Below, piece after piece: positions 8,203 to 16,009 of a stretch of DNA of 64,000 nucleotides. The stretch is from an uncultured Bacilli bacterium (GTDB lineage: Bacteria; Bacillota_I; Bacilli_A; RF39; UBA660). The stretch is taken from contig CAKOHZ010000001.1 in the NCBI GenBank assembly GCA_934086315.1, positions 62,001 through 126,000 on the forward strand, read 5' to 3'. Positions within the stretch are counted from its first letter, which is position 1. Every line of letters starts with the position of its first letter. Under the pieces are notes generated by a model. That model had not been told where the DNA came from. It was given only the letters and a program-made list of their open reading frames with translations, and did no database searches. Both the position numbers and the translations under genes were made by a program.

Positions 8203-9264
8203 ATGAAAAATAAAGGAATGTTTATAGTATTAATACTTATGTTTGTAATTGCAACCGCAGGTGGTGTAATTGGATTTATAGAAAACAAGAAAGGAAACCA
8301 AGTTGAACCAGAAAAACCTAAAGGTAAAATTACTTATAAATACTTTTTAGAAGATCAAGAAGTACAAGAAATGCCAGTTAATGAAAAAACAACTGATGAA
8401 AACGGTGTTGAAACAGTAAATGAATTATATACATTTTCAAGATTTACTTGTACTAATGATGTAACAGGAGATTTTGATACAAAAGAATGGAAATTTCTTC
8501 CTAAAAATGAAGATGAAAGTACTTGTGAATTATATTTTGTAAAAGCAAAATATGAAGTTACTCTTACTATAACAGGAAGTAATGCAACACTTGATGAAAA
8601 TAATCCAAAATATATTGCAAGAGAACAAGATGGTCAATTTATAATAAAACCTACAGAAGGATATGTATTTGGAAGTACTACTTGTTCAGATAATAAACAA
8701 ACATCATGGGACGAAACAAAAAATACATTAACAATCAGTTCAATAACAAAAGACGTATCATGTACAGTAACATTTAAATTAAAAGAATTAACAGTTAATA
8801 TTAATGTTACAAATGGTGAAGGTTCAACTACAAAAACAGTAAATTATGGTGACAAAATTAAAGAAATAGTTACTCCAAAAGAAGGATATGCAAATCCTAC
8901 AATAAAATGTAGTAGTAAATTACAACAAGGAGTATTTAATGAAAACACATTTAATATTGACAAAGTAATCGATAATAACACATGTACTATAACATTTAAT
9001 AAAACAGCTCCTAAAAAATATTCATTTAAGATAGAATTGCCAGAAGAAATAACAATATTAAATGGTTCAACTTCAGCAGAAATAGAAGAAGGTAAAGATA
9101 ACGAAATTACATTCAAAATTCAAGAAGGATATAAAATGTCACTAAGTTGTGGAGATATTAATCCATCAAAAGAAGAATCAATAGATACAACTACTAAAAA
9201 ATATACATTCTTAGGTATAAAATCTAATATAAGTTGTAAAGCAACAGCAACAAAAAGCGAGTAA
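8203..9264 (+). CDS. Membrane-anchored extracytoplasmic protein with repeated Cys-paired beta domains
   Basis: 353 residues. A signal anchor at about 5-24 (no lipobox) is followed by a Glu/Lys-rich linker and four repeated units of about 70-80 residues rich in Thr, Asn and alternating hydrophobics. Three units carry an EGY-x(4-6)-Cys motif (EGYVFGSTTC, EGYANPTIKC, EGYKMSLSC). All eight cysteines fall two per unit, which suggests one disulfide per domain. This resembles Ig-like or InlB-B-type surface repeats. It likely faces the outside, anchored by the N terminus; no LPXTG sorting motif. A monocistron with its own promoter and terminator. Function unknown. Confidence 0.65.
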   Translation: MKNKGMFIVLILMFVIATAGGVIGFIENKKGNQVEPEKPKGKITYKYFLEDQEVQEMPVNEKTTDENGVETVNELYTFSRFTCTNDVTGDFDTKEWKFLPKNEDESTCELYFVKAKYEVTLTITGSNATLDENNPKYIAREQDGQFIIKPTEGYVFGSTTCSDNKQTSWDETKNTLTISSITKDVSCTVTFKLKELTVNINVTNGEGSTTKTVNYGDKIKEIVTPKEGYANPTIKCSSKLQQGVFNENTFNIDKVIDNNTCTITFNKTAPKKYSFKIELPEEITILNGSTSAEIEEGKDNEITFKIQEGYKMSLSCGDINPSKEESIDTTTKKYTFLGIKSNISCKATATKSE

Positions 9265-9273
9265 TCGCTTTTT
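9252..9273 (+). terminator. Terminator overlapping the stop codon of the surface protein gene
   Basis: AAAAAGCGA (9252-9260) and TCGCTTTTT (9265-9273) form a perfect nine-base stem around the loop GTAA, which contains the TAA stop. Confidence 0.8.
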
Positions 9274-9322
9274 ATATTGAAAAAATGTTTATAAAATGTT
9301 AAATTATCTATGAGGAAATTTT

Positions 9323-10315
9323 ATGTGGAATATTGGAAAAGTAAAAATTAGTAATAGAATTGTATGTGCCCCTATGGCTGGTATATCTAATGAATCTTAT
9401 AGAATGATTCTAAAAAGTATGAATCCAGGTCTTATATATTCAGAAATGGTAAGTAATATAGGAATTATTTATAATAGTAAGAATACTATAGATATGTTAA
9501 AAATAAATGATGAAGAAAGACCCATATCACTACAAATATTTGGAAGTGACACAGATTCTTTCATAAAAGCAGCCAAGTATGTAGAAGAAAACGCACACCC
9601 TGATATTATAGATATAAATATGGGATGTCCAGTACCTAAAGTTGCACTTAAATCACAAGCAGGCTCTGGACTCTTAAAAAATCCTGAGAAAATTTATGAA
9701 ATAGTTTCCGCTGTAGTTAAAAATGTTAATACACCAGTTACAGTTAAAATTAGATCAGGATGGAATAAAGATTCTATTAATTGTGTAGAAGTCGCAAAAC
9801 TAATAGAAAAAGCAGGAGCATCTGCTATCGCAATACATCCAAGAACTAGAGAGCAAGGCTATACTGGCAATGCTGATTGGACACTTATAAAAAAAGTCAA
9901 AGATGCAGTAAGCATACCCGTAATTGGAAACGGAGACATACATACTAAAGAAGACGCTAAAAGAATGCTTGAAGAAACAGGATGCGATGCAGTAATGATC
10001 GGAAGAGCATCTATAGGTAACCCATGGATTATAAAAGAATGTGTAGAATACATAGAAAATAACAAAACAATAGATGCACCAACATATAAAGAAAGAATAG
10101 ATATGCTAAAATATCACTATGAATTACTAAAAAAGAATACAAATGAAAGAAAAGCATTACTCGATATTAAAACACATGCACTTGCATATTTAAAATACAT
10201 TCCAAAATCAAAAGAACTAAAGCAAGAAATAGTAACTTGCAAAACAGAAGAAGAATTTAATAATTGTTTGAATAAAATTTATAATCATATATCTTGTTTA
10301 TCTTGTGAAAAATAG
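9323..10315 (+). CDS. dus: tRNA-dihydrouridine synthase
   Basis: 330 residues, FMN-dependent TIM-barrel family that reduces uridines in the tRNA D-loop using NAD(P)H. Seen: CAPMAGISNESYR (16-27), catalytic Cys102 in DINMGCPVPK, KIRSGW, IHPRTREQGYTG, VIGNGDI and MIGRASIGNPW. The layout fits the single DusB-like enzyme of Firmicutes (DusB/Dus1); the subfamily is not certain. The ATG at 9323 follows a GAGGAAAT ribosome-binding site, and a CTAGTA/TACTAG terminator follows. Confidence 0.95.
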   Translation: MWNIGKVKISNRIVCAPMAGISNESYRMILKSMNPGLIYSEMVSNIGIIYNSKNTIDMLKINDEERPISLQIFGSDTDSFIKAAKYVEENAHPDIIDINMGCPVPKVALKSQAGSGLLKNPEKIYEIVSAVVKNVNTPVTVKIRSGWNKDSINCVEVAKLIEKAGASAIAIHPRTREQGYTGNADWTLIKKVKDAVSIPVIGNGDIHTKEDAKRMLEETGCDAVMIGRASIGNPWIIKECVEYIENNKTIDAPTYKERIDMLKYHYELLKKNTNERKALLDIKTHALAYLKYIPKSKELKQEIVTCKTEEEFNNCLNKIYNHISCLSCEK

Positions 10316-10316
10316 G

Positions 10317-10356
10317 AAAAAAGCTAGTATTTTCTTGAATTTACTAGTTTTTTTAT
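10317..10356 (+). terminator. Terminator after dus
   Basis: A-tract, then CTAGTA, a 12-14 base AT loop, TACTAG and a T-tract; classic intrinsic terminator that is nearly symmetric. Confidence 0.7.
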
Positions 10357-10386
10357 TATATAATAACAATTGAGGAGGATTATGAG

Positions 10387-11799
10387 ATGAAAAAAACTGG
10401 ATTATTTAAAATAATCATGTTTACACTACTTGCTATAGTAGTAATAACTTGGTTTGTTCCAGCTAGTTACTTCAATTCAGGAGAACTTGCAGAACTTGGA
10501 AAATATAGAATTGGTTTCTTTGATTTTTTCCAATTAATCTTTGGAGCATTCGAATTTAAATATTTCATCCAAATATTTATCTTTCTAGTTTCAGTAGGAG
10601 CTCTTTATGGAGTACTTGGTAAAACTGGAAAATATAGAGCATGGATTGAAAAAATAGCAAGTAAATTTAGAGGAAAGGAAATAGTATTTTTACTTGTATC
10701 AGCTATAATTATTGTAGCATTAACTTCAGTATTCAATTATGGCTTACTATTATTTATCTTCTTCCCATTAATAATTAGTATTATTTTATCAATGGGATAT
10801 GATAAAATTACAGCAGCAGTAACAACATTTGGTGCTATGCTAGTAGGTATAATTGGTAGTACAATTAGCTACAACATTACTGGTGTTATTAACGAACAAT
10901 TATCAGTAGATAAATTAAGTGTTGGCATTTGGTATAGAGTTGCTATACTAGTATTATCACTAGCAGCATTAATATTCTATTTAGTTAAAGCTAAACATAC
11001 TACAACTAAAAAAGTAGAAAATAAGATTGAAAATGCAATCGACAACGATTTATTTATTGGTGAAAAAAATGCTAATAAATATTCAGTAGTACCAATCATA
11101 GTAATTTTCGCATTATTATTTGTATTATTAATATTAGCTTGTACTAGTTGGACATCAACATTTAATGTAAGTATATTTACTAAATTAAATGAAACAATCA
11201 TGGGTGTTAAAATTAAAGATTTTGAAATCTTCAAAAACATCTTTGGTACAATCGAAGAATTTGGTAATTGGTATTATGCTGAAATGGCAGTTATGTGTAT
11301 TCTTGCTGCATTACTACTTGGAAGATTCTATAGAATGAAACATAGAGATATGCTTTCATATATGGCAGATGGTGCTAAGAAAATGTTACCATCAGCATTA
11401 ATGGTAGTAATGGTATATTGTGTTATCTACTTTGCTGGAAACACAATGTTCTACCCAACAGTAGCAGGATGGATCTTAGGAGCAACTAGTAAATTCAATA
11501 TTTTCTTTACTACAATTGCAACAATCCTTGGTTCAGCATTACACGTAGACATGCTATATGTAGCTAATTATGTAATTCCACAAATAGCTGCAGAAGGTGC
11601 TAGTACAGTAGTTACAGGTACATTAATTCAAGGACTTTATGGTGTTACAATGTTTGTAGTTCCAACAAGTGCTGCATTAGTATTAGGTCTTACTTACTTA
11701 AATATCCCTTATACTGAATGGATTAAGAAAACTTGGAAATTAGCATTAGTACTATTTGGAATTGTAATTCTAACTACAGTAGCCGCAATGCTAATATAA
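10387..11799 (+). CDS. YfcC/DcuC-superfamily membrane carrier
   Basis: 470 residues, about 12 hydrophobic segments and almost no soluble domain. The opening ITWFVPASYFNSG matches the YfcC-type start (TWILPAGxY). The region TSVFNYGLLLFIFFPLI and the GAMLVGIIGS segment fit the ion-transporter-like core. The related families carry C4-dicarboxylates, basic amino acids or peptides by exchange or ion symport; the substrate here is not readable. It has a strong AGGAGG ribosome-binding site and flanking terminators, so it is a single-gene unit. Confidence 0.6.
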   Translation: MKKTGLFKIIMFTLLAIVVITWFVPASYFNSGELAELGKYRIGFFDFFQLIFGAFEFKYFIQIFIFLVSVGALYGVLGKTGKYRAWIEKIASKFRGKEIVFLLVSAIIIVALTSVFNYGLLLFIFFPLIISIILSMGYDKITAAVTTFGAMLVGIIGSTISYNITGVINEQLSVDKLSVGIWYRVAILVLSLAALIFYLVKAKHTTTKKVENKIENAIDNDLFIGEKNANKYSVVPIIVIFALLFVLLILACTSWTSTFNVSIFTKLNETIMGVKIKDFEIFKNIFGTIEEFGNWYYAEMAVMCILAALLLGRFYRMKHRDMLSYMADGAKKMLPSALMVVMVYCVIYFAGNTMFYPTVAGWILGATSKFNIFFTTIATILGSALHVDMLYVANYVIPQIAAEGASTVVTGTLIQGLYGVTMFVVPTSAALVLGLTYLNIPYTEWIKKTWKLALVLFGIVILTTVAAMLI

Positions 11800-11805
11800 A
11801 AATTA

Positions 11806-11834
11806 AATACAGATTAAATTCTGTATTTTTTTTT
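11806..11834 (+). terminator. Terminator after the YfcC-type carrier
   Basis: AATACAG and CTGTATT arms around an eight-base AT loop followed by nine T residues. Confidence 0.85.
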
Positions 11835-11858
11835 ACATTCAAAACATAATATTAATAT

Positions 11859-13175
11859 ATGATAGAATATGATGAAAATTTAATAAAAGCATTAAAGCAA
11901 AGTGAAAGAGAAGCAATAAAACTTAAACATAATTTTATAGGCACAGAACATTTAATAATTGGAATTCTTGCCATAAATAATGAAATATCAGATATATTAA
12001 AAAAAGAAATAAACAAACAAGAATTTATAAAAGAGATAAATAAATATATTAAAAAAGACAAGAAAGTTATTATTCCATCTTACACACCATTACTAAAAAA
12101 AATAATACTAGATTCTGTAGAAGATAACAAAATAACTCTTAAAAACGTACTATTAAATATAATAAAAAATAATGATGGTATAGCAATAACAATATTAAAT
12201 AATCAAAAAGTAAATATTAATAAAATATATAAAAAGCTTTTAAATGAAAATAATTTAAAATATAGAGTTAATTTAAATGAAAAAGTAAAAAGTAAAAATT
12301 ATAATATAACAGGTAGAGATAAAGAATTAAACGAATTAATAGAAGCTTTATGCAAAAAAGATAAAAGTAATGCGATACTAATTGGGGATGCAGGAGTTGG
12401 TAAAACTGCCATAGTGGAAGCACTAGCAATTAAAATAAATAAAAATGAAGTCCCAGAATACTTAAAAGATAAACAAATAATAGAATTAACTATGTCATCC
12501 ATTGTAAGTGGTACTAGATATAGGGGAGAATTTGAAGAAAAAATAGAAAAAATAATAAATGAATTTGAGAACAATGAAGACTTAATTCTATTCATCGATG
12601 AAATACACACTATGGTAGGCGCAGGTGGCGCAGAAGGCGCAATAGATGCCTCAAACATACTAAAACCATACCTAGCTAGAAATAGAATCAAATGTATTGG
12701 AGCAACTACAATAAACGAATATAATAAAACCATCTCAAAAGATAAAGCACTAAATAGAAGATTTCAAATAATTAAAGTCAATGAACCAACAAAAGAAGAA
12801 ACATTAAATATATTAAAAAATACAAAGAAATACTATGAAAAATTTCATAACGTAAAAATTAGTAATAACGACTTAAACTATATAGTAAATATAGCCTACA
12901 AAGATAAAACAAAAAAGAATCCAGATAAAAGTTTAGAAATCTTAGATCTATTATGTACTAAAACAAAAATAAATAATACAACTATTAAAGAAGAAACTAA
13001 CAAGTTATTAACAATGAAAATAGAATTATTAAAAAACAAAAAGTTCAAGGAAGCTAAATCTATAGATAAAAAATTAAATAATATAAAAATTAATAAAATA
13101 AAATTAGATAAAAATAGTATAAAAGATACTTTAAATATTAAAAATTACACACCATCTATAGGATTTAAGGTATAA
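11859..13175 (+). CDS. ClpC/ClpB-like AAA+ protein with N domain and one AAA module only
   Basis: 438 residues. A Clp N-terminal repeat domain (1-130, with FIGTEHLIIGIL) is followed by the first AAA+ module. Walker A GDAGVGKT is at 176-183, VSGTRYRGEFEEK gives the pore loop, Walker B FIDEIHTM has Asp247 and Glu248, and an ALNRRFQ sensor/finger region follows. ClpC and ClpB normally run past 800 residues with a second AAA module. Here the frame ends after a Lys/Asn-rich helical tail and the next gene starts within 50 bases, so the D2 module and its ClpP-binding loop are absent. ATP hydrolysis looks intact. Role unknown; the translation signal upstream is weak. Confidence 0.75.
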   Translation: MIEYDENLIKALKQSEREAIKLKHNFIGTEHLIIGILAINNEISDILKKEINKQEFIKEINKYIKKDKKVIIPSYTPLLKKIILDSVEDNKITLKNVLLNIIKNNDGIAITILNNQKVNINKIYKKLLNENNLKYRVNLNEKVKSKNYNITGRDKELNELIEALCKKDKSNAILIGDAGVGKTAIVEALAIKINKNEVPEYLKDKQIIELTMSSIVSGTRYRGEFEEKIEKIINEFENNEDLILFIDEIHTMVGAGGAEGAIDASNILKPYLARNRIKCIGATTINEYNKTISKDKALNRRFQIIKVNEPTKEETLNILKNTKKYYEKFHNVKISNNDLNYIVNIAYKDKTKKNPDKSLEILDLLCTKTKINNTTIKEETNKLLTMKIELLKNKKFKEAKSIDKKLNNIKINKIKLDKNSIKDTLNIKNYTPSIGFKV

Positions 13176-13224
13176 TTTCTTAAATTTTTCACATTAATAT
13201 GCTATTATTATATTGGTGATTGAA

Positions 13225-13893
13225 ATGGATTTATTATTAATATTATTAATTATTTTAATACCTCTAATTGCACAAATAGGTATTAAATCAGCATATTCAA
13301 AAAATTCTAATATTAAAAATGATAAAAATTTAACTGGTAAAGTAATCGCAAGAATGATACTTGATAAAAATGGTCTTAACAATGTAGAAATATTTGAAAC
13401 AAATGGAGAATTAACCGACTACTATGACCCAAAAAGAAAAAGAGTTTATTTATCTTCAAAAATCTATAGTGATATGAGTATTTCAGCCGCTGCAGTAGCA
13501 GCACATGAAGTAGGACATACTATTCAAGATAAAGAAGGATATTTTTTCTTAAGATTTAGGAGTTTCTTAGTACCAATAGTTAACTTCACTTCTATTATTT
13601 CAAACTTTTTTATACTTATAGGATTTGCCGCATCTGCATTTGATTTCGTAGAAATCGGTATTATTCTTCTTTTGATAGGTTTATTCTTTCAATTTATAAC
13701 ACTTCCTGTTGAATTTAACGCATCAGCAAGAGCTAAAGAACAATTAAAAGAAATAGGACTTTATAGTAAAGAAAACACACAAGGCACAAATAAAGTATTA
13801 AGTGCAGCAGCATTCACATATGTAGCAGGTTTCTTAGCAGAAGCACTGCAAATACTTAGATTAATACTTATAAATAGAGATAATCGTAGATAA
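13225..13893 (+). CDS. YugP-like membrane zinc metallopeptidase (Zn_peptidase_2 family)
   Basis: 222 residues from the ATG at 13225, preferred over an in-frame TTG 12 bases earlier because GGTGA lies nine bases upstream. A hydrophobic N-terminal segment is followed by the zinc motif His94-Glu-Val-Gly-His98 in AAVAAHEVGHTIQ. Two or three further membrane segments and LPVEFNASARAK complete the family pattern. Such proteins are predicted integral-membrane zinc peptidases of unknown substrate. The final codons build its terminator. Confidence 0.85.
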   Translation: MDLLLILLIILIPLIAQIGIKSAYSKNSNIKNDKNLTGKVIARMILDKNGLNNVEIFETNGELTDYYDPKRKRVYLSSKIYSDMSISAAAVAAHEVGHTIQDKEGYFFLRFRSFLVPIVNFTSIISNFFILIGFAASAFDFVEIGIILLLIGLFFQFITLPVEFNASARAKEQLKEIGLYSKENTQGTNKVLSAAAFTYVAGFLAEALQILRLILINRDNRR

Positions 13894-13906
13894 TTATCTC
13901 TTTTTT
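13876..13906 (+). terminator. Terminator overlapping the 3' end of the YugP-like gene
   Basis: AGAGATAAT (13876-13884) pairs with ATTATCTCT (13893-13901) and is followed by TTTTTT; the stop codon lies within the hairpin. Confidence 0.8.
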
Positions 13907-13908
13907 AT

Positions 13909-13943
13909 TGCAATAAAAAAGAAAATAATAATATTTTCATTTA
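13909..13943 (-). terminator. Terminator of the 56-aa small gene
   Basis: On the minus strand GAAAATA / TATTTTC arms with a short AT loop are followed by TTTTTTATT. It sits tail to tail with the YugP-like terminator. Confidence 0.55.
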
Positions 13944-13957
13944 ATCTTTTATATAAT

Positions 13958-14128
13958 TTATTTTATAGTTATAGATGCAATATATTTTATAGCAATATAT
14001 GTTTTTTCATCTAGACAAATATATTCATCATCAAAAGATGTTACAATCCCTTTATAAGTATTAGACATTCCGTATGCTCCACCTGTAATTGTTGAAATAA
14101 TAACTTTCTTAGTTAAAAACTTTTGCAT
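13958..14128 (-). CDS. Small conserved-looking protein, 56 aa, unknown function
   Basis: The start MQKFLTKKVIIS is chosen because GGAGGT lies six bases upstream of this ATG; a longer reading frame has no such site. The sequence is short beta-rich segments (KGIVTSFDDEYICLDEKTYIAIKYIASITIK), reminiscent of small SH3/Sm-like barrels, with no Cys cluster or membrane segment. It has its own ribosome-binding site and terminator, which supports expression. No function can be named. Confidence 0.55.
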   Translation of the reverse strand: MQKFLTKKVIISTITGGAYGMSNTYKGIVTSFDDEYICLDEKTYIAIKYIASITIK

Positions 14129-14232
14129 AATATACCTCCACATATAATCTAACATTATATATATTAATATTCAAGTTACATAGAAAAATTTTACAATTAA
14201 AAAGTAGTATTTCTACTACTTAATATTTATAA

Positions 14233-14445
14233 CTACTTTGTATATGGTAATAAAGCCATATATCTAGCAATCTTAATTTGATTAGCAATATGTCTTTGAT
14301 GTTTAGCACAAGCTCCAGTCATTCTTCTAGGTAAAATTTTACCTTTTTCATTAATGTATTTAGAAACGATCATAACATCTTTATAATCTACGCTCTTACC
14401 AGCACACATTTGACATATTTTTTTTCTTCTATAAAATTCTGTCAT
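14233..14445 (-). CDS. rpsR: 30S ribosomal protein S18
   Basis: 70 residues. RRKKICQMCAGKSVDYKDV and LPRRMTGACAKHQRHIANQIKIAR are the S18 signatures. The three cysteines near the N terminus and the one in GACAKHQ suggest the zinc-binding (C+) form. Third gene of the rpsF-ssb-rpsR operon, 12 bases after ssb. Confidence 0.97.
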   Translation of the reverse strand: MTEFYRRKKICQMCAGKSVDYKDVMIVSKYINEKGKILPRRMTGACAKHQRHIANQIKIARYMALLPYTK

Positions 14446-14457
14446 TATTTTCCTCCC

Positions 14458-14931
14458 TTAGAATGGTAAATCGTTATCACTTAGTGATACTTCTTTATCA
14501 TAATTTTCATATGGATCTGATTTAGGAATATCATATTCTGGCATTACATCCATTGGTGCTTCACTAGGTGCATCCATATAAGCATTATTACTCATTTGAT
14601 TAGAACCACCTTCATTTCTTCCACCAACAAACTCTATATTTTCAACTACAACTTCTGTTACATATCTCTTAGTACCATCTTGAGCATCATAATTTCTAGT
14701 TTGAACTCTACCTTCTATTCCAATTAAACTTCCTTTTTTAAAGTATTTTGAAACAAAATCAGCAGAGTTTCTAAATGCTACACATGGCAAAAAGTCAGCA
14801 TCATAGTTTCCATCTTTGTTTTTAAAATTTCTACTTACAGCTACAGTAAAGTTAGCAGTTGAACTACCAGCACTAGTACTTCTAACTTCAGGATCTCTTA
14901 CTAGTCTTCCGACTAACATTATCTTGTTCAT
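14458..14931 (-). CDS. ssb: Single-stranded DNA-binding protein
   Basis: 157 residues. An OB fold at 1-110 (MNKIMLVGRLVRDPEVR, FTVAVSR, GSLIGIEGRVQTRNY) is followed by an Asn/Pro/Met-rich disordered linker and the acidic tip DNDLPF, which recruits replication and repair partners. It lies between rpsF (3 bases) and rpsR as in Bacillus; its product coats single-stranded DNA at forks. ATG and ribosome-binding site (GGAG) overlap the end of rpsF. Confidence 0.97.
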   Translation of the reverse strand: MNKIMLVGRLVRDPEVRSTSAGSSTANFTVAVSRNFKNKDGNYDADFLPCVAFRNSADFVSKYFKKGSLIGIEGRVQTRNYDAQDGTKRYVTEVVVENIEFVGGRNEGGSNQMSNNAYMDAPSEAPMDVMPEYDIPKSDPYENYDKEVSLSDNDLPF

Positions 14932-14934
14932 TAA

Positions 14935-15222
14935 CTACTCCTCTTCTCTTATGACAATATGTCTTAAGATATTTTCATCAATTTTAGCTTTTCTATCGAA
15001 TTCTTTAACAGCAGCAGCAGTAGCTTCTACATTGAATACATAATAGTTTCCTCTAACTTGATTCTTAATAGGATAAGCAAGCTTCTTTTGACCCATATCT
15101 TTAGTATTAACGATTTTAGATTTCATATCTGTTAATACTTTTTCGAAAGTCTTTACTGTGTCTTTTTGAGCTTTTTCATCAATGTCAGTTTTAACAATAA
15201 ACATTATTTCATATTTATTCAT
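14935..15222 (-). CDS. rpsF: 30S ribosomal protein S6
   Basis: 95 residues. MNKYEIMFIVKTDIDE, the KLAYPIKNQVRGNYYVFN block and DENILRHIVIR are S6 signatures. S6 pairs with S18 on 16S rRNA. First gene of rpsF-ssb-rpsR, preceded by AAAGGAGGT and by a hairpin leader that could bind the S6:S18 complex. Confidence 0.97.
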   Translation of the reverse strand: MNKYEIMFIVKTDIDEKAQKDTVKTFEKVLTDMKSKIVNTKDMGQKKLAYPIKNQVRGNYYVFNVEATAAAVKEFDRKAKIDENILRHIVIREEE

Positions 15223-15288
15223 TACTTACACCTCCTTTTGGTCTTAACGGCTTCACTAAATGAAGCAAGGAACTTTTCGTTCGAAAGT
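15223..15288 (-). promoter_or_regulatory. 5' leader of rpsF with hairpin (candidate S6:S18 autoregulatory leader)
   Basis: On the minus strand the leader holds a GCTTC / GAAGC hairpin immediately followed by CGTTAAGACC and the AGGAGG site. S6:S18 leaders are known upstream of rpsF in many bacteria; the hairpin and position fit, but the full binding-site consensus was not verified. Confidence 0.45.
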
Positions 15289-15317
15289 ATTATAGCATAC
15301 TTATTTTTAACTTACAA
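15289..15317 (-). promoter_or_regulatory. Promoter of rpsF-ssb-rpsR
   Basis: Minus strand: TTGTAA (complement of 15312-15317), 17-base spacer, TATAAT (complement of 15289-15294) with an extended TGC just before the -10. Confidence 0.75.
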
Positions 15318-15352
15318 CATAAATTTACTAGTTTTACTAAGTTTTATGCAAG

Positions 15353-15380
15353 AAAAAAAGCACTTATGTGCTATTTTTTC
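15353..15380 (-). terminator. Terminator of the DUF975 gene (near-symmetric)
   Basis: AGCAC / GTGCT stem with a TTAT loop, flanked by A-tract and T-tract on both strands; lies across the end of the DUF975 gene. Confidence 0.7.
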
Positions 15381-15994
15381 AATTCTTTAAAATAATAATA
15401 GTTAGCTACCATATAATATGGATAAATCCAAATATATAAAATACCAAATGTAAATGCTCCAAGAATAAACCAACCAAAGAAACTAAGTATAAATACAAAA
15501 TATTCCCATTTATGTCCATTCATCATCTTAGAACTTTTATCTAAAGCATAAAGAATTTCCTTATCACCAAATTTTTCATCAGCTAATATCATTTGAACCA
15601 TACCATACTTTAAAGCAAAATATATTCCAGGAACTATTAATAATACCATTCCAAATCCAACTATAAGTCCTACACATAAAGTAGCTAATAATATTTTCCA
15701 CCAAGAACCATCTTTGAACTTAGATAATAAGCATTCCTTAAGATCAACTTTTTTACCATCAATAACACCCATAACATATGATATACCACCTATTTGTAAT
15801 GGAACCATTACTAAAGTAGTTAATGAAGTAATTATAGAATATAATTGGCTTTCTTCATTTACACCTAGTATTGAAACAACAAATGATATTATGAAATTAA
15901 TGCAGGATATTATCAATGTTGGTCTCCATATGTCCAGTTTATGAGCATACGCAAATTCTTTAGCTTTCTTTTTTAGCTCAACTCTGTTTACCAT
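15371..15994 (-). CDS. DUF975-family integral membrane protein
   Basis: 207 residues with five or six hydrophobic segments. An N-terminal basic stretch (VELKKKAKEFA) precedes the first membrane segment. LLIVPGIYFALKYGM and a following acidic loop with ALDKSSKMMNGHKWEYF match the DUF975 pattern, in which proline-glycine membrane segments precede an amphipathic loop. The family is uncharacterised. A single gene with a ribosome-binding site (AAAGGA) and its own terminator; it sits 15 bases downstream of argS on the same strand and could be co-transcribed with it. Confidence 0.75.
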   Translation of the reverse strand: MVNRVELKKKAKEFAYAHKLDIWRPTLIISCINFIISFVVSILGVNEESQLYSIITSLTTLVMVPLQIGGISYVMGVIDGKKVDLKECLLSKFKDGSWWKILLATLCVGLIVGFGMVLLIVPGIYFALKYGMVQMILADEKFGDKEILYALDKSSKMMNGHKWEYFVFILSFFGWFILGAFTFGILYIWIYPYYMVANYYYFKELKK

Positions 15995-16009
15995 AACAAT
16001 CCTTTCTTC

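Noticed and set aside
8844..9116. 90-codon minus-strand frame inside the surface protein
   Set aside because: Antisense of a Thr/Lys-rich coding region; no promoter or ribosome-binding site.
12299..12733. 144-codon minus-strand frame opposite the Clp-like gene
   Set aside because: Antisense shadow of the AAA module with no ribosome-binding site and no family motif.
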